In this document: one piece after another, positions 7,576-18,094 of the stretch
Layout: each line of letters starts with the position of its first letter
Position numbering within the stretch: the first letter of the stretch is position 1
Source: Cognatundibacterium rivi
Lineage (GTDB): Bacteria; Pseudomonadota; Gammaproteobacteria; Burkholderiales; Burkholderiaceae_D
NCBI RefSeq assembly: GCF_018139565.1
Contig: NZ_JAGSPK010000003.1
Coordinates: 62,001-126,000, forward strand
Reading direction: 5' to 3'
Length of the DNA stretch: 64,000 bases
Notes under the pieces: model-generated
The model's input: only the letters and a program-made list of their open reading frames with translations
Told to the model about the DNA's origin: nothing
Database searches by the model: none
Program-made: the position numbers and the translations under genes

Positions 7576-9891
7576 ATGAGCGAACAAGCGAATTTATTTG
7601 AACAAACACCGCCGCCGGGCGATGGCGAAGCACTGACGCTGGCGAGTTTCGCCGAACGTGCTTATCTTGATTACGCAATTTCCGTCGTCAAAGGACGCGC
7701 CTTACCGGACGTCTGCGATGGTCAGAAACCGGTGCAGCGCCGCATCCTGTTTGCGATGAACGAACTCGGTCTGAATTCGTCGGCCAAACCGCGTAAATCC
7801 GCTGCGGTAGTCGGTGATGTGCTCGGTAAGCTGCATCCGCATGGCGATCAGTCGGTGTATGACGCGCTGGTGCGGATGGCGCAGGATTTTTCGCTGCGTT
7901 ATCCACTGATTGATGGGCAAGGTAACTTCGGCTCACGTGATGGCGACGGCGCGGCGGCGATGCGTTACACCGAAGCGCGCCTGACGCCGATCGCCAAATT
8001 ACTGATGGATGAAATCGATCAGGGTACCGTCGATTTTCAGCCGAATTATGACGGCACCACCGAAGAGCCGAAGCTACTGCCAGCGCGCTTGCCTATGGTG
8101 TTACTGAATGGCGCATCCGGTATTGCGGTCGGTCTGGCCACCGAAATTCCTTCGCATAATCTGACCGAAGTTGCGAAGGCTGCTGTCGCGCTGATCCGCA
8201 ACCCGGCCATGAAACAGGCCGAGCTGATGGAATATATCCCCGGCCCGGATTTCCCCGGCGGCGGACAAATCATTACACCGGCATCGGCAATTGCCGAGAT
8301 GTATGCCAGTGGTCGCGGCAGCATGAAAGTGCGGGCACGCTGGAAGATAGAAGACATGGCGCGCGGTCAGTGGCAAGCGGTCGTGACCGAATTGCCGCCG
8401 GGCGTGTCGTCGCAAAAAGTGCTGGAAGAAATCGAAGAGCTGACCAATCCAAAAATCAAAACCGGTAAAAAAACCTTGTCGCCGGAACAGGTCGCGTTAA
8501 AACAAGTGATCTTATCGGTGCTCGATACTGTGCGTGACGAATCGGGCAAAGATGCGCCTGTGCGTCTGGTGCTGGAACCAAAATCGAAAAATCAGGATCA
8601 GGCCGAGTTCATGCAGATGTTGCTCGCGCATACGTCACTGGAAACGTCGGCGTCGATGAACCTGGTGATGATCGGTGGCGATGGCCGTCCGCGTCAGAAA
8701 GGTCTGCTCGATATCCTCAGCGAATGGATTGCGTTCCGTTTCACGACCGTCACACGTCGCACGCAATTCCGTCTGAAAAAAGTCGATGACCGTATTCATA
8801 TACTCGAAGGTCGCGAAGCCGTTTTACTGAATATTGATGAAGTGATCCGCATCATCCGCGAGTCAGATGAGCCGAAACCCGCACTGATACAGGCTTTCCG
8901 CTTATCTGACCGGCAGGCGGAAGATATCCTGGAAATCCGTTTGCGTCAGTTAGCGAGGCTGGAAGCGATTAAAATTCAACAAGAGCTGGCAGAATTGCGT
9001 AAAGAAAAAGCAGGCTTGCATGACTTGCTGGACAATCCGGCGTCGATGAAGAAAACGCTGATAAAAGAAATCGAAGCGGATGCAAAACAATACGGTGATA
9101 CACGCCGCACGCTGATCGAAGAAGCAGTCCGTGCGTCGGTAGAGCAGAAAGTCGTCGATGAGCCGGTCACGGTCGTCATCTCAGAAAAAGGCTGGGTACG
9201 CGCCCGCACTGGTCACGGGCATGAAGCCAGTCAGTTCACTTTCAAGGCGGGCGACAGCCTGTATGGCACGTTTGAATGTCGTACGGTCGATCATTTACTG
9301 GTGTTCGGCTCGAATGGCAGAGTCTATTCTGTCCCTGTCTCCGCCCTGCCCGGCGCGCGTGGCGATGGCGTACCGATTACCACCCTGATCGATCTCGCAG
9401 CCGGCACCAAGATTCTGCATTACTTCGCCGGTAACAATGAAATCGGTTTATTACTGGCATCGGATGCTGGTTATGGCTTCACCGCCAAAGTGGGCGACAT
9501 GGTTGGTCGTATGAAGGCTGGCAAAGCCTTTATGACGCTGGAAGAAAAGGATTTACCGCTGCCGCCCGCGGTCATCAGCGAAGATGCCAGCGCGATTGCC
9601 TGTTTATCTGGCAATGGCCGTTTGCTGGTCTTTGGTCTGAATGAAATCAAGCAATTATCGAGCGGTGGACGTGGCGTAATTCTGATGGAACTCGAAGACA
9701 AAGAGGTGCTGCTCGCAGCACAGGCAATCAGCCAGAAAGGTGTCAGAGTAACGGGAACCGGACGCGGCGGCAAAGCGCAGGAAGTGAATCTGAGCGCTAA
9801 CGCCCTGTCTGTCCACATCAACAAACGCGCCCGTAAAGGTAAGCCGCTGGAGGTAAAAATTAAGGCCAGCAGTCTGCAGAAACTGAGTTAA
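7576..9891 (+). CDS. parC: DNA topoisomerase IV subunit A
   Basis: DNA cleavage and religation subunit of topoisomerase IV, 771 residues. The breakage-reunion domain shows [30 protein letters not shown] and [11 protein letters not shown] with catalytic Tyr131. A long coiled-coil region (about 420-510) is followed by a C-terminal beta-pinwheel with repeated GxxG blades ([19 protein letters not shown]). At the position of E. coli ParC Ser80 there is Gln92 and at Glu84 an Asp96. It forms an operon with parE and ends at a terminator. Confidence 0.95.
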   Translation: MSEQANLFEQTPPPGDGEALTLASFAERAYLDYAISVVKGRALPDVCDGQKPVQRRILFAMNELGLNSSAKPRKSAAVVGDVLGKLHPHGDQSVYDALVRMAQDFSLRYPLIDGQGNFGSRDGDGAAAMRYTEARLTPIAKLLMDEIDQGTVDFQPNYDGTTEEPKLLPARLPMVLLNGASGIAVGLATEIPSHNLTEVAKAAVALIRNPAMKQAELMEYIPGPDFPGGGQIITPASAIAEMYASGRGSMKVRARWKIEDMARGQWQAVVTELPPGVSSQKVLEEIEELTNPKIKTGKKTLSPEQVALKQVILSVLDTVRDESGKDAPVRLVLEPKSKNQDQAEFMQMLLAHTSLETSASMNLVMIGGDGRPRQKGLLDILSEWIAFRFTTVTRRTQFRLKKVDDRIHILEGREAVLLNIDEVIRIIRESDEPKPALIQAFRLSDRQAEDILEIRLRQLARLEAIKIQQELAELRKEKAGLHDLLDNPASMKKTLIKEIEADAKQYGDTRRTLIEEAVRASVEQKVVDEPVTVVISEKGWVRARTGHGHEASQFTFKAGDSLYGTFECRTVDHLLVFGSNGRVYSVPVSALPGARGDGVPITTLIDLAAGTKILHYFAGNNEIGLLLASDAGYGFTAKVGDMVGRMKAGKAFMTLEEKDLPLPPAVISEDASAIACLSGNGRLLVFGLNEIKQLSSGGRGVILMELEDKEVLLAAQAISQKGVRVTGTGRGGKAQEVNLSANALSVHINKRARKGKPLEVKIKASSLQKLS

Positions 9892-9923
9892 GCGCCTTAA
9901 ATTAAGTTAGCTTAATGTAGACG

Positions 9924-9959
9924 AATAAAAAGCCTGAAGCATCTTCAGGCTTTTTTATT
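9924..9959. terminator. Rho-independent terminator after parC
   Basis: AAAAAGCCTGAAG and CTTCAGGCTTTTTT pair around a small loop, with A-rich and T-rich flanks. It ends the parEC unit and may also act on the converging GGDEF gene. Confidence 0.9.
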
Positions 9960-10001
9960 GCGCGTTCGTTTAGCTGTAATGCCGCATCCGCTATGCGTGT
10001 C

Positions 10002-11654
10002 TCAGGCGATCGTGATGCAATTGCGTCCGCTTTGTTTGGAGACATACATCGCCGCATCCGCTGCATCAAACAAGGTATCAACATCGCCAGATAACTCAAG
10101 ACCAGCAATTCCCGCAGAAAACGTTGAAGAAAACTCCCTGTTTTCTGAATGCTGAAGAATTTTCGCAAATGCGATACGAACCTGATCCAGCACCTTGCGT
10201 GCAGTACTCGCATCGGTATTCGGAAAAATAACAGCAAACTCTTCACCACCATAACGCCCGACGATATCGGTGCGGCGCAGACGCTGGCGCAACAAACGCG
10301 CCAACATACGTAATACATGGTCGCCGGCAGCATGCCCATGCTGGTCATTCACCTGTTTGAAATAATCGAGATCAATCATGGCTAATGCCAGCGGCGTCGC
10401 ATTGCGGTGTGCCTGCAAAATCTCGGCGGCAAGATGTTCTTTGATCGCTGTATGGTTATATAAGCCAGTCAGACCATCGCGCATAATCAGCGCACGCAGG
10501 GAACGGTAGCGCTCGGCGCGCGTTGCCAACGATGAGACCAGATAATCCGGCGCCACCGGTTTGGTAATGAAATCATCCGCACCAGCGCGCACGGCTTCTA
10601 ACTGCTTTTGCGGGTCAGCTTCGCTGGATAAAAACACGATAGGCACATCCACATACGAATTGTCCTGCCGGATCAGTTGCGACAACTCTATCCCGCTGCA
10701 CAGCGGCATGTAGACATCCAGCAGCAGCAACTCAGGGCGGAAATCTGTCATGACAGATAATATCCGGGACGGCTCATTCAGCAATTGCACGATCATGCCG
10801 GCATTGCGCAAAATCGCGCCGTAATAGTTCGCCGTCACCACATCATCATCGACGATCAGTATCCGGTAGCCTTTGGTTTCATCCCGCTGCAATATCGTAT
10901 CGATTCTTTCGGTCAGCTCAACAACATCCACTGGCTTAGTAAAATAGCCGTCGCCCTTGGCGTGCACCGCCATCAGGCGCGAATCAAAACTACTCGATTT
11001 CGAAATAAAAATCGTTGGAATACGCAAGCGTTGCAGTTGTTCTACTTTCTTTATTTCTTCGACTCCGCCAGTGCCATCTTCGACAGATCCCATATCGATC
11101 ACAATCACATCCGGGCGACGTCGCGCCACTGCCAGAGCCAGATTTTTCGATTGTTCCACGCTGACGGTCTCGTAACCGAAATGCTCAAGTTGGGTCGTAA
11201 TTTCCTGATTTTGCCGACAATCCTGATTGACCAGATAAATCAGCCGTGACTGATTACCGGGCAAGGCCGCTTCGCCCGCGTCTGCGGATGCGATATCACC
11301 CGGCGCATGTTCCTTGTTGAGATTGTTTAGCGCGGCAGCAAAGTAATCGCGAATATCACGGGCGTAATCTTCCAGCTCAGTCTGGCTCCACTCGGTGCCG
11401 CTGAGTAATGGCTTCAGACGCGACTCAAACACCCGCGCCTGCACACCCAGATCTTCAAAGCCGAAAGTACCTGCCGAACCGGCCATCGTATGCAGATGAC
11501 GATGTAAAGCCGTCAGTGATTCTTTGTCCTGTGGGTTGTGCAAATACTGCCCTAATGCGCCAGTAATCTCATCAAACCGGGAGGGTAATTTCTGCAAAAA
11601 AAGTGCTTCCAACTTACGCAGTTTTTCTTGCAGGTTATCCATTTTTTCGGACAT
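10002..11654 (-). CDS. Hpt-REC-REC-GGDEF diguanylate cyclase
   Basis: A 550-residue soluble signalling protein with four modules. An Hpt domain spans about 8-110, with LHTMAGSAGTFGF giving phospho-accepting His55. A first receiver spans about 137-257: phospho-Asp187 is present, but the acidic pair is weakened to VNQD. A canonical second receiver spans about 264-380 (VDDD, LLLLDVYMP with Asp313, ITKP). A GGDEF domain spans about 390-550, with YGGEEF at 468-473 and the product-inhibition I-site RRTD (460-463). It should make cyclic di-GMP under phosphorelay control. Its start abuts the stop of the CheY-like gene with no gap, so the two are translationally coupled. Confidence 0.9.
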   Translation of the reverse strand: MSEKMDNLQEKLRKLEALFLQKLPSRFDEITGALGQYLHNPQDKESLTALHRHLHTMAGSAGTFGFEDLGVQARVFESRLKPLLSGTEWSQTELEDYARDIRDYFAAALNNLNKEHAPGDIASADAGEAALPGNQSRLIYLVNQDCRQNQEITTQLEHFGYETVSVEQSKNLALAVARRRPDVIVIDMGSVEDGTGGVEEIKKVEQLQRLRIPTIFISKSSSFDSRLMAVHAKGDGYFTKPVDVVELTERIDTILQRDETKGYRILIVDDDVVTANYYGAILRNAGMIVQLLNEPSRILSVMTDFRPELLLLDVYMPLCSGIELSQLIRQDNSYVDVPIVFLSSEADPQKQLEAVRAGADDFITKPVAPDYLVSSLATRAERYRSLRALIMRDGLTGLYNHTAIKEHLAAEILQAHRNATPLALAMIDLDYFKQVNDQHGHAAGDHVLRMLARLLRQRLRRTDIVGRYGGEEFAVIFPNTDASTARKVLDQVRIAFAKILQHSENREFSSTFSAGIAGLELSGDVDTLFDAADAAMYVSKQSGRNCITIA

Positions 11655-12047
11655 CTATTTTCTTTCCTGCCAGAGTTTAACGACCTGTGCGGATAACTCC
11701 ATAGGATCGAAAGGCTTCGCGATCACGCCGATGGCACCTAAAGAATAATACAGCTCCAATTCAGATGCCTGCACTTTCGCCGTCATAAAAACGACCGGCG
11801 TCGTCGCCGTCACGGATAATTGGCGTAACTCAGCCAGTGTCGTTGGCCCATCCATATTCGGCATCATGACATCGAGCAATAGCAAATCCGGCACAAAACC
11901 CGCTTTCACCTCAGACAATGCCTGACTGCCTGAGCTGCAGGTCTTCAGAACAAAGCCGCCAACAACTTCAAGGGCAATCTGTGCCACCGTCTGTATATCG
12001 GAGTCGTCCTCAACATATAAAATGTTGACCAGGTTTGCAGATGTCAT
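11655..12047 (-). CDS. Single-domain response regulator (CheY-like)
   Basis: A 130-residue stand-alone receiver domain. ILYVEDDSD gives acidic residues 14-15, DLLLLDVMMPNMDGP contains phosphorylatable Asp59, FMTA the switch Thr and IAKPFD Lys111. There is no output domain. It is the first gene of a two-gene unit with the Hpt-REC-REC-GGDEF gene, so it may pass phosphate to or from that protein's Hpt domain. No histidine kinase is adjacent. Confidence 0.9.
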   Translation of the reverse strand: MTSANLVNILYVEDDSDIQTVAQIALEVVGGFVLKTCSSGSQALSEVKAGFVPDLLLLDVMMPNMDGPTTLAELRQLSVTATTPVVFMTAKVQASELELYYSLGAIGVIAKPFDPMELSAQVVKLWQERK

Positions 12048-12088
12048 TCTCAGTCCTTAAACAAAATTGTTACACCGTACAGATCAGC

Positions 12089-15000
12089 TTATTTCAATGA
12101 AAAATCAACGCGGTTTGGAGCTCCCTTATCTTTGATGCCATCCGCATTCAGTTTGGGGGCAATCAGGAACATGCGTTCGCGGCTCACCAACGCCACATCT
12201 TCAAGATAATCGCGCACAGTATCTGCACGTCTTTGCGCCAGGTCCCGTAAATCATCAGTGTCCACCGTCAGATTTTGCAATAACAACTGTTCCGCTTCTG
12301 CGTCTGGCAGAGTTTTAGCCAGCCCCAGCACATTCCGTGGTTTATTGAATTTTGCCGCATCGTATAAGGATTGCAGAAATTTATGTCGTTCGTCTGCCGT
12401 CAGTGTCAGCGACTCCGCTTTGATACCGCGATTTTTACGCCCAAGCTCACGCCATTTAGCTTCACGCAAACGATTTTCCAGCATTTCATGACGTACGCCC
12501 TCAGTATCGCTTTTGACATCGACGCGGCCGATAATATCGAGATGCAGGCTGGTGCGTTCTTTCAATGCTTTCGCCAGATTGTCGAGTTTTTCGGTTGCTG
12601 CCGGGGTCAGAACTGCACTGCCAGGATTAAATTCGAGATAAGCGAGCTCTTCACCACCACCGAACATCGATCCCAGTAAAGCAAACGGCGACGTCACGGC
12701 CTTGGTAATGATGTTCACGAACACTTTAAAAATAATGCTGCTCACAGAAAACTGCGGGTCGGCTAATGAGCCTGAGATGGGTAAATTGATCGTTATCCGG
12801 CCTTGATTGTCACGCAACAGCGCCACTGCCAGCATCACTGGTAATCTGGTTGCACTCGGGCTATCTACTTTTTCACCGAATGTCAGTTGATCCAGCCTGA
12901 CCTCATTCTCTGCAGTCAATTGCTGGTTTTCTATCTTATAACTGGCTTGCGCTGATAATTTTCCTTTTTCAATCGCGTAACCCGCGTATTTGGCCGCATA
13001 CGGCGTCAGCTTGGTCAGCTCGATACCGTTCGCGCTGCCTTTAATATCCAGAAACACCGGCGTTGATAATGGGTTCATGCTACCTGAAATCAACAGCGGA
13101 GCATCGTCATCCACCTTACCATTCAGTTCCACCGTCGCCACTTGTGGATTATCGGATGAAATCGCGCCTATGCTGCCGCTGATGCCAGTCAGATTGGCAT
13201 GGTAATTCGGCTGTATAAAATTATCGGTAAAGTTAACGTTGCCACCGGTGATAACGGTTTGACCTATGCGCATGACGACAGAAGATGGCGTACCGGTGAC
13301 CGGCACTTTCTGCGTCACGGTGGTGCTACCGGCAAGGCCTGCACTGGTTTTCGGCGTCATTTCTTTCGACGTCGGCACTGCGATTGCAGGTGTGTCCTTC
13401 GCGGTTTGGCTGACCACAATATTCTGCAAATTCAAGCGCGCCTTGTCAGACAACACCAGACGCGCAAAAAAATCATTCAGACTCAGTTTTTTTACATCAA
13501 TCAGTTGTTTGGTTTTTCCTATGTTCGCGTGTATGCCTTCAGCGGAAATCGCTTTCCAATCCAGAAAATCTTCCTCTGTACCATTTTCAAATATCTGAAA
13601 ATTATTCAGACTCAGCGTGCCGTCGTAATCAAACTGACGATCGGCTTCCAGGATATTCGTCAGCACCAGCTTACCTTTGGCAGTGCCGCCACCTTTAACA
13701 ATCTGCACATTCAGAAATTGTGAAAAATACGAAGACAGTCGCGCGATCGGCAAACTCTCGGTATCCAGATTCACGTTGACTTTTTTCATGCCGGCGGAAC
13801 TGCTGCCATCCAGATTCAGCTTAGAACGCCGGTTCAGCTTCGATTGCAGACGGAAGCTGATATCTTTAGAAAAATCACTGCTCAGTTGACCCAGATTCAG
13901 GCTGATGCTGTTCAGGTTTAATTTCACTTCCGGAGTAACAGACTGATCGAGAAAGTCGATTTCGCTGTTTTTCAGATCAAATTGATTCAGGCTGATTTTC
14001 CACGGCGCAGCTCCTTTGCTGGCCGCGACAGCCTGGTCAGTCTTACCGGCTACGACTGTTTTACTTGCAGGCGCAGAAGCCATCGGCTCAGGCAACCAGC
14101 TCTGCATCAGCATCGCCGCCGATTTATCGCGCCGGATATCGCCCCGCAAGCCATCAAATTCCGCAGTTCCCATCTGTATGGCGCGGTTCGCGGAATCAAA
14201 CAATGTTTTGTTCAGCGTAAAAGATTTCAGTGCAACGCTGCCGTCGCTGGCTTTTCCCTTCAGCAGCAGATCACGCAGTCTGAGCGATAAATCACTGAGC
14301 TGAAATTCGCCAGCCTTCAGGCTGACGCCGGATTCCGCATCCAGTTTGCCACTCAAGTTCGCCTTCAAAAACGGGTTCAGAAAAGCCTGATAATTAGCAA
14401 GCGCCACATCACTGATCGCAAGCTTGCCATTCAGCGCAGAGGAAAAAATCTGCAATTGTCCGTCAAACCCGATTTTTTCATCGGCTTTTGTTTCCAGACT
14501 CAGTTTGAATTGCGCTGGTTTGACGTCTTTCGCAGTCGATAACTGCTGCGCCTTCAAACTGATGTTTTGCAATTCCAGTTTTTGTTCTGGTCTGGCGTGC
14601 ACGGCGTCAGAAAAGTGTATCTGTCCATTCGCCACCTGCAGATCGTGCACCTGCACGAGGGGCGAAGCTGCCGGGGTTGCTGTCGCTGCTGCCGCTGTCG
14701 ATGCGGATGTTACAGGGGATGTCTTTCCGGCTGCTGCAGTCGTTACCGCACTTGATTTAGCAACGGGCGCGGCTTGCAGATTCGCCCAATTCAGCCCATT
14801 TTTCGCATCAAAATCCAGCCATACCTGTGGTGCGCTCAGGCTTAATTGCTGCAACTCTGTCGCCGCCGTCATCAGATTCATCTGGCGGATCTGCGCCTGC
14901 AAACCTTCCAGCTTCAGCAAAGGCTGGCTTTGTTTATCTTTCAGGAAAACGTCATGCAAACGCAAATCACCGGACAGAAAAATCTCCATCTGCTTTTTCT

Positions 15001-15808
15001 GGCTGAATGTCAGATTGAGCTTGCTGCTCAGTCTGGCACTGGCGACCTGCACCGGCAAAGCCACGGGCACATAGGGAGTCAGCTGCGCCAGATCTAATTG
15101 ATCGAAATCGATCGCCAGCGTGCTTTCATGGGTTTCAGAAAATGGCTTGGCGCGCGCCTGCAAAGAAAAATCCGCACCGTTGATATGGGCAGATAATCGG
15201 GGTTCGACAAAACTGTCTATCTGTTTCGGGAAATTAGAAATGAAAGGTAAGCCTACCTGTAAGTCTGTCAGTTTAAATTGCTTACCGAAGACCTGATCAT
15301 CAAAGACGATAGTGCCTTTGCTGATCTGTATGTTTGCAACAGAAAAACGCAGCGGCGCATCACTTTTGGGTGCTGCAGCAATTTTATCCAGCACGTCACT
15401 GACGTTATAGCGACTATGCTGAGCCGCACTGTAACGTACCAGATGCACATCCGGCGCGGTCAGATAAAACTCATCGAGTACCAGTGCGCGATGAAACACG
15501 GATGTCATTGACAGATTGACTCTCAGCTCTTGTACCGCTAAAGCTGACGTCTTCTGATCAGCTTCATAGAGGCGCACATTCGTCGCCGTCAGGGCAAGTG
15601 AAAATGGAGAAAAACTGACCTCGCCGATATCCAGTTTGCGGCCAGTTTGTTGTTGCACCTGCTCTATCGCCATGCGTTTTACAAACACCGGCAGAAATAA
15701 GTAGCTGAGCAACATCAGCAGCACGACCAAGAGCAGCCCCCCGGCAAGCCAGCGCACCGGTCTCCAGCGTTGAAAACGAATAGGAAAAGAAATAACCGGT
15801 AATGCCAC
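12089..15808 (-). CDS. Large AsmA-like DUF748 envelope protein
   Basis: A 1239-residue protein of the AsmA/DUF748 superfamily, whose members are inner-membrane-anchored and span the periplasm. An N-terminal membrane anchor (about 17-40) is followed by QQQTGRKLDIGEVSFSPFSLALTATNVRL, the typical AsmA-like start, and then long beta-rich repeats. Low-complexity Ala/Thr/Pro linkers occur near 350-390 and 585-605. The C-terminal part contains YLEFNPGSAVLTPAATEKLDNLAKAL, reminiscent of an OmpA-like segment as is usual in DUF748. A role in outer membrane lipid homeostasis is inferred from the superfamily. It is monocistronic. Confidence 0.8.
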   Translation of the reverse strand: MALPVISFPIRFQRWRPVRWLAGGLLLVVLLMLLSYLFLPVFVKRMAIEQVQQQTGRKLDIGEVSFSPFSLALTATNVRLYEADQKTSALAVQELRVNLSMTSVFHRALVLDEFYLTAPDVHLVRYSAAQHSRYNVSDVLDKIAAAPKSDAPLRFSVANIQISKGTIVFDDQVFGKQFKLTDLQVGLPFISNFPKQIDSFVEPRLSAHINGADFSLQARAKPFSETHESTLAIDFDQLDLAQLTPYVPVALPVQVASARLSSKLNLTFSQKKQMEIFLSGDLRLHDVFLKDKQSQPLLKLEGLQAQIRQMNLMTAATELQQLSLSAPQVWLDFDAKNGLNWANLQAAPVAKSSAVTTAAAGKTSPVTSASTAAAATATPAASPLVQVHDLQVANGQIHFSDAVHARPEQKLELQNISLKAQQLSTAKDVKPAQFKLSLETKADEKIGFDGQLQIFSSALNGKLAISDVALANYQAFLNPFLKANLSGKLDAESGVSLKAGEFQLSDLSLRLRDLLLKGKASDGSVALKSFTLNKTLFDSANRAIQMGTAEFDGLRGDIRRDKSAAMLMQSWLPEPMASAPASKTVVAGKTDQAVAASKGAAPWKISLNQFDLKNSEIDFLDQSVTPEVKLNLNSISLNLGQLSSDFSKDISFRLQSKLNRRSKLNLDGSSSAGMKKVNVNLDTESLPIARLSSYFSQFLNVQIVKGGGTAKGKLVLTNILEADRQFDYDGTLSLNNFQIFENGTEEDFLDWKAISAEGIHANIGKTKQLIDVKKLSLNDFFARLVLSDKARLNLQNIVVSQTAKDTPAIAVPTSKEMTPKTSAGLAGSTTVTQKVPVTGTPSSVVMRIGQTVITGGNVNFTDNFIQPNYHANLTGISGSIGAISSDNPQVATVELNGKVDDDAPLLISGSMNPLSTPVFLDIKGSANGIELTKLTPYAAKYAGYAIEKGKLSAQASYKIENQQLTAENEVRLDQLTFGEKVDSPSATRLPVMLAVALLRDNQGRITINLPISGSLADPQFSVSSIIFKVFVNIITKAVTSPFALLGSMFGGGEELAYLEFNPGSAVLTPAATEKLDNLAKALKERTSLHLDIIGRVDVKSDTEGVRHEMLENRLREAKWRELGRKNRGIKAESLTLTADERHKFLQSLYDAAKFNKPRNVLGLAKTLPDAEAEQLLLQNLTVDTDDLRDLAQRRADTVRDYLEDVALVSRERMFLIAPKLNADGIKDKGAPNRVDFSLK

Positions 15809-16247
15809 TGTGAACCTCTGAGCGTAGGTGAAATGAAGCAGAAAACCGCTGCAGGCTTCATTTTTGAATTGAATATTATTTTTCCAGCATTATACGTCTC
15901 GCGCTACCTCAAAGCGGGGAAAACCCGGGCTGTGCGGGTTAAATAATGTGTCAAAAGATTACCAGAGTTCATTCGGTACCAATCAACACTCATTCGAACA
16001 GAAGCGCGTAAGGATTAAACAAACCATGAATAAGCGCCCGCTCGGGCACGGCTTCATGTTGGTCAGTGTCAGTCAGGAGCAACAGCGGCTAGTCTTCGTT
16101 TCCAGTTCTTGCGCTTCAGGAGAGAAAACCGCGCCGGTCAAGATAGGTCATGCAAGCAGTGCAGCAGGCGGTCGGGCTGACTGCCGACTTAAACGCATCC
16201 GACCTTGGCTGCTAAGCGTGCACCTCAACTAGAAAAAACCACCGTCG
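15809..16247. other. 439 bp gene-free interval between AsmA-like gene and hutI
   Basis: No convincing protein gene. It must hold the promoter of the AsmA-like gene (minus strand) and the 3' end of the hut transcript. Two hairpins are visible. One is AACCCG/CGGGTT at about 15925-15943, which on the minus strand is followed by TTTT. The other is a longer one at about 16025-16057 (CATGAA..AGC..GCCCG with CGGGC..GCT..TTCATG). A minus-strand small RNA ending at the first hairpin is possible but unproven; I could not match it to 6S, tmRNA, RNase P or SRP RNA. Confidence 0.4.
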
Positions 16248-17456
16248 TTATTCTGGTCGCCCGCCGAAAACCCGGCTCCAGAGCGGATTCGCACCGATGT
16301 GGTAGGCCAGATCAGCTGGTCGCTGTATTTTCCACAAAATAAAATCGGCTACTTTGCCCACTTCCAAGGTGCCGCTGATGCCATCCGTTCCCAATGCCAG
16401 CGCTGCATGGCAAGTCACGCCCTGCAATGCTTCGAGTGGCGTCAATCGGAACAGGGTGCAGCCCATATTCATCGTCAGTAACAGTGAGGTCAGTGGCGAT
16501 GTGCCGGGATTACAATCGGTCGCCAGGGCAATCTTCACACCGGCAGCACGTAATGCCTGCACCGGAGGCAATTGCGTTTCACGTAAAAAATAATAAGCGC
16601 CGGGCAATAACACGGCGACCGTACCGCTGGCGGCCATCGCAGCGATCCCGGCGTCCGTCAGATATTCCAGATGATCCGCCGATAAGCCTTGATAACGCGC
16701 GGTTAACGCCGCCCCACCCTGATCTGATAATTGTTCTGCATGGAGTTTTACCGGTAAACCAAGTGCTTGCGCAGCCATAAATACCCGCTCAGTCTGAGCC
16801 GGAGAAAAACCGATTTTTTCGCAAAACACATCGACTGCATCCACCAAATCTTTCGCCACCAGCGCCGGCAACATTTGCTCGCACACCAGCGTGATGTAAT
16901 CGTCTGGTCGCCCGACGTATTCCGGTGGCAAGGCATGCGCGCCCAGAAATGCGGTCTTGACGCGTACCGGAAATTCCCGCCCTATGCGCCGTGCAACACG
17001 CAACAGACGCGCTTCGCTAGGCAAATCAAGACCGTAACCGGACTTAATTTCTAGCGTGGTCACACCCTCACTGAGCAGCGCGCGCAGACGTGGCAGGGTC
17101 GCTTGCAATAATTCATCTTCGGTCGCTGCTCTGGTCGCCCTGACGGTGGATAGAATACCGCCCCCCTGCCTTGCAATGGTTTCATAACTGACGCCATTCA
17201 GACGCGCCTCAAACTCATCACTGCGGTTACCTGCGTACACCAGATGTGTATGGCAATCGGTCAGCCCCGGCGTGACCCAACAGCCCGCGCCATCATGCTG
17301 AGCTGTGACCAAATAATTTGCAGGCAAGGCATTGCGCTCACCTAACCAGACGATCTTGCCGTCACGCACAGCAAGCGCCGCGTCATTGATCTCGCCATAG
17401 CCATCGACCATCGTCGCGAGGTGGATGTTGGTCCACAAGCTGTCCCAGTGCAACAT
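16248..17456 (-). CDS. hutI: Imidazolonepropionase
   Basis: Third step of histidine degradation: hydrolysis of imidazolone-5-propionate to N-formimino-L-glutamate. The protein is 402 residues and of the metal-dependent amidohydrolase fold. [17 protein letters not shown] (about 61-77) carries the metal-binding HxH, followed by the family marker [33 protein letters not shown] and [12 protein letters not shown]. Length is normal. Its start overlaps the hutD stop by one base, so it is the last gene of the hut operon in the window. Confidence 0.97.
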   Translation of the reverse strand: MLHWDSLWTNIHLATMVDGYGEINDAALAVRDGKIVWLGERNALPANYLVTAQHDGAGCWVTPGLTDCHTHLVYAGNRSDEFEARLNGVSYETIARQGGGILSTVRATRAATEDELLQATLPRLRALLSEGVTTLEIKSGYGLDLPSEARLLRVARRIGREFPVRVKTAFLGAHALPPEYVGRPDDYITLVCEQMLPALVAKDLVDAVDVFCEKIGFSPAQTERVFMAAQALGLPVKLHAEQLSDQGGAALTARYQGLSADHLEYLTDAGIAAMAASGTVAVLLPGAYYFLRETQLPPVQALRAAGVKIALATDCNPGTSPLTSLLLTMNMGCTLFRLTPLEALQGVTCHAALALGTDGISGTLEVGKVADFILWKIQRPADLAYHIGANPLWSRVFGGRPE

Positions 17457-18091
17457 CAGTCTGCTCCTTTGTCGAAAAATTGCAGCGCAATCAGATATAG
17501 GATGGCGCCCTGATCAGCAATCAACTCCAGTGCTATGCCGGAAGCAGGACGTGCTTCACTCAGCAGCATAAGCTCACCACTGCTGAATGTTTCACCGCTC
17601 GTCATACGGGCATTGCCAGCAACGCAGTACAGCAAGATTTGCCGAGCTCCCAGCGCATCAATATGATGATGGCCGCTTAATAGCTTACGCATCGTATGAG
17701 TACAAACATCGCGGCGCGTCATGATGTTCAGATCTAACACGCATCCGTCTGACAATTCGGCATCCAAAGCCAGCTCGCCGGGAAAGCGATACGGCGGACT
17801 ATCTTGCGTCAGATGTACCACACCCGGCGGCGTAGTTCCCGGCTCCGCCTTCGTATGCAAAATCAGGCCAGCGTCCGATAGCACCGCCAGCGTTCTGTCT
17901 ATGCCGTGAAAATGGGAGAATGGTCCGTCCGTCGCGACTTGTGCCGTACTCAGGCGCCAGATAAAATTATCCAGATTGGCACCAGCCGGAAAAATCGCCA
18001 GCTCCGTCGTGCTGCCGCCGCCATTTTTCCAGGGCATCGTCTGATAATCGCTCACCGACCAACGCTGCATCAACATACGCGGCATCAACAT
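17456..18091 (-). CDS. hutD: HutD family protein
   Basis: A 211-residue cupin-like protein of the HutD/Ves family, accessory to histidine utilisation; in Pseudomonas it appears to set an upper limit on hut expression. Key stretches are [17 protein letters not shown] (about 18-35), [26 protein letters not shown] and [12 protein letters not shown]. The start is uncertain: a near-perfect 15 bp tandem duplication gives [11 protein letters not shown] with four in-frame ATGs and none has a clear ribosome binding site. It lies 3 bp after hutH and overlaps hutI. Confidence 0.85.
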   Translation of the reverse strand: MLMPRMLMQRWSVSDYQTMPWKNGGGSTTELAIFPAGANLDNFIWRLSTAQVATDGPFSHFHGIDRTLAVLSDAGLILHTKAEPGTTPPGVVHLTQDSPPYRFPGELALDAELSDGCVLDLNIMTRRDVCTHTMRKLLSGHHHIDALGARQILLYCVAGNARMTSGETFSSGELMLLSEARPASGIALELIADQGAILYLIALQFFDKGAD

Positions 18092-18094
18092 ACG

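Noticed and set aside
13199-13723. 174-codon frame antisense to the AsmA-like gene
   Set aside because: Shadow of a long coding region; no start context or domain.
15948-16232. 94-codon open frame in the gap before hutI
   Set aside because: No ribosome binding site, odd composition and overlap with hairpins. I see no domain, so I kept the interval as gene-free.
15909-16240. Possible 6S, tmRNA, RNase P or SRP RNA in the gap after hutI
   Set aside because: None of the conserved sequence elements of these RNAs could be found on either strand.
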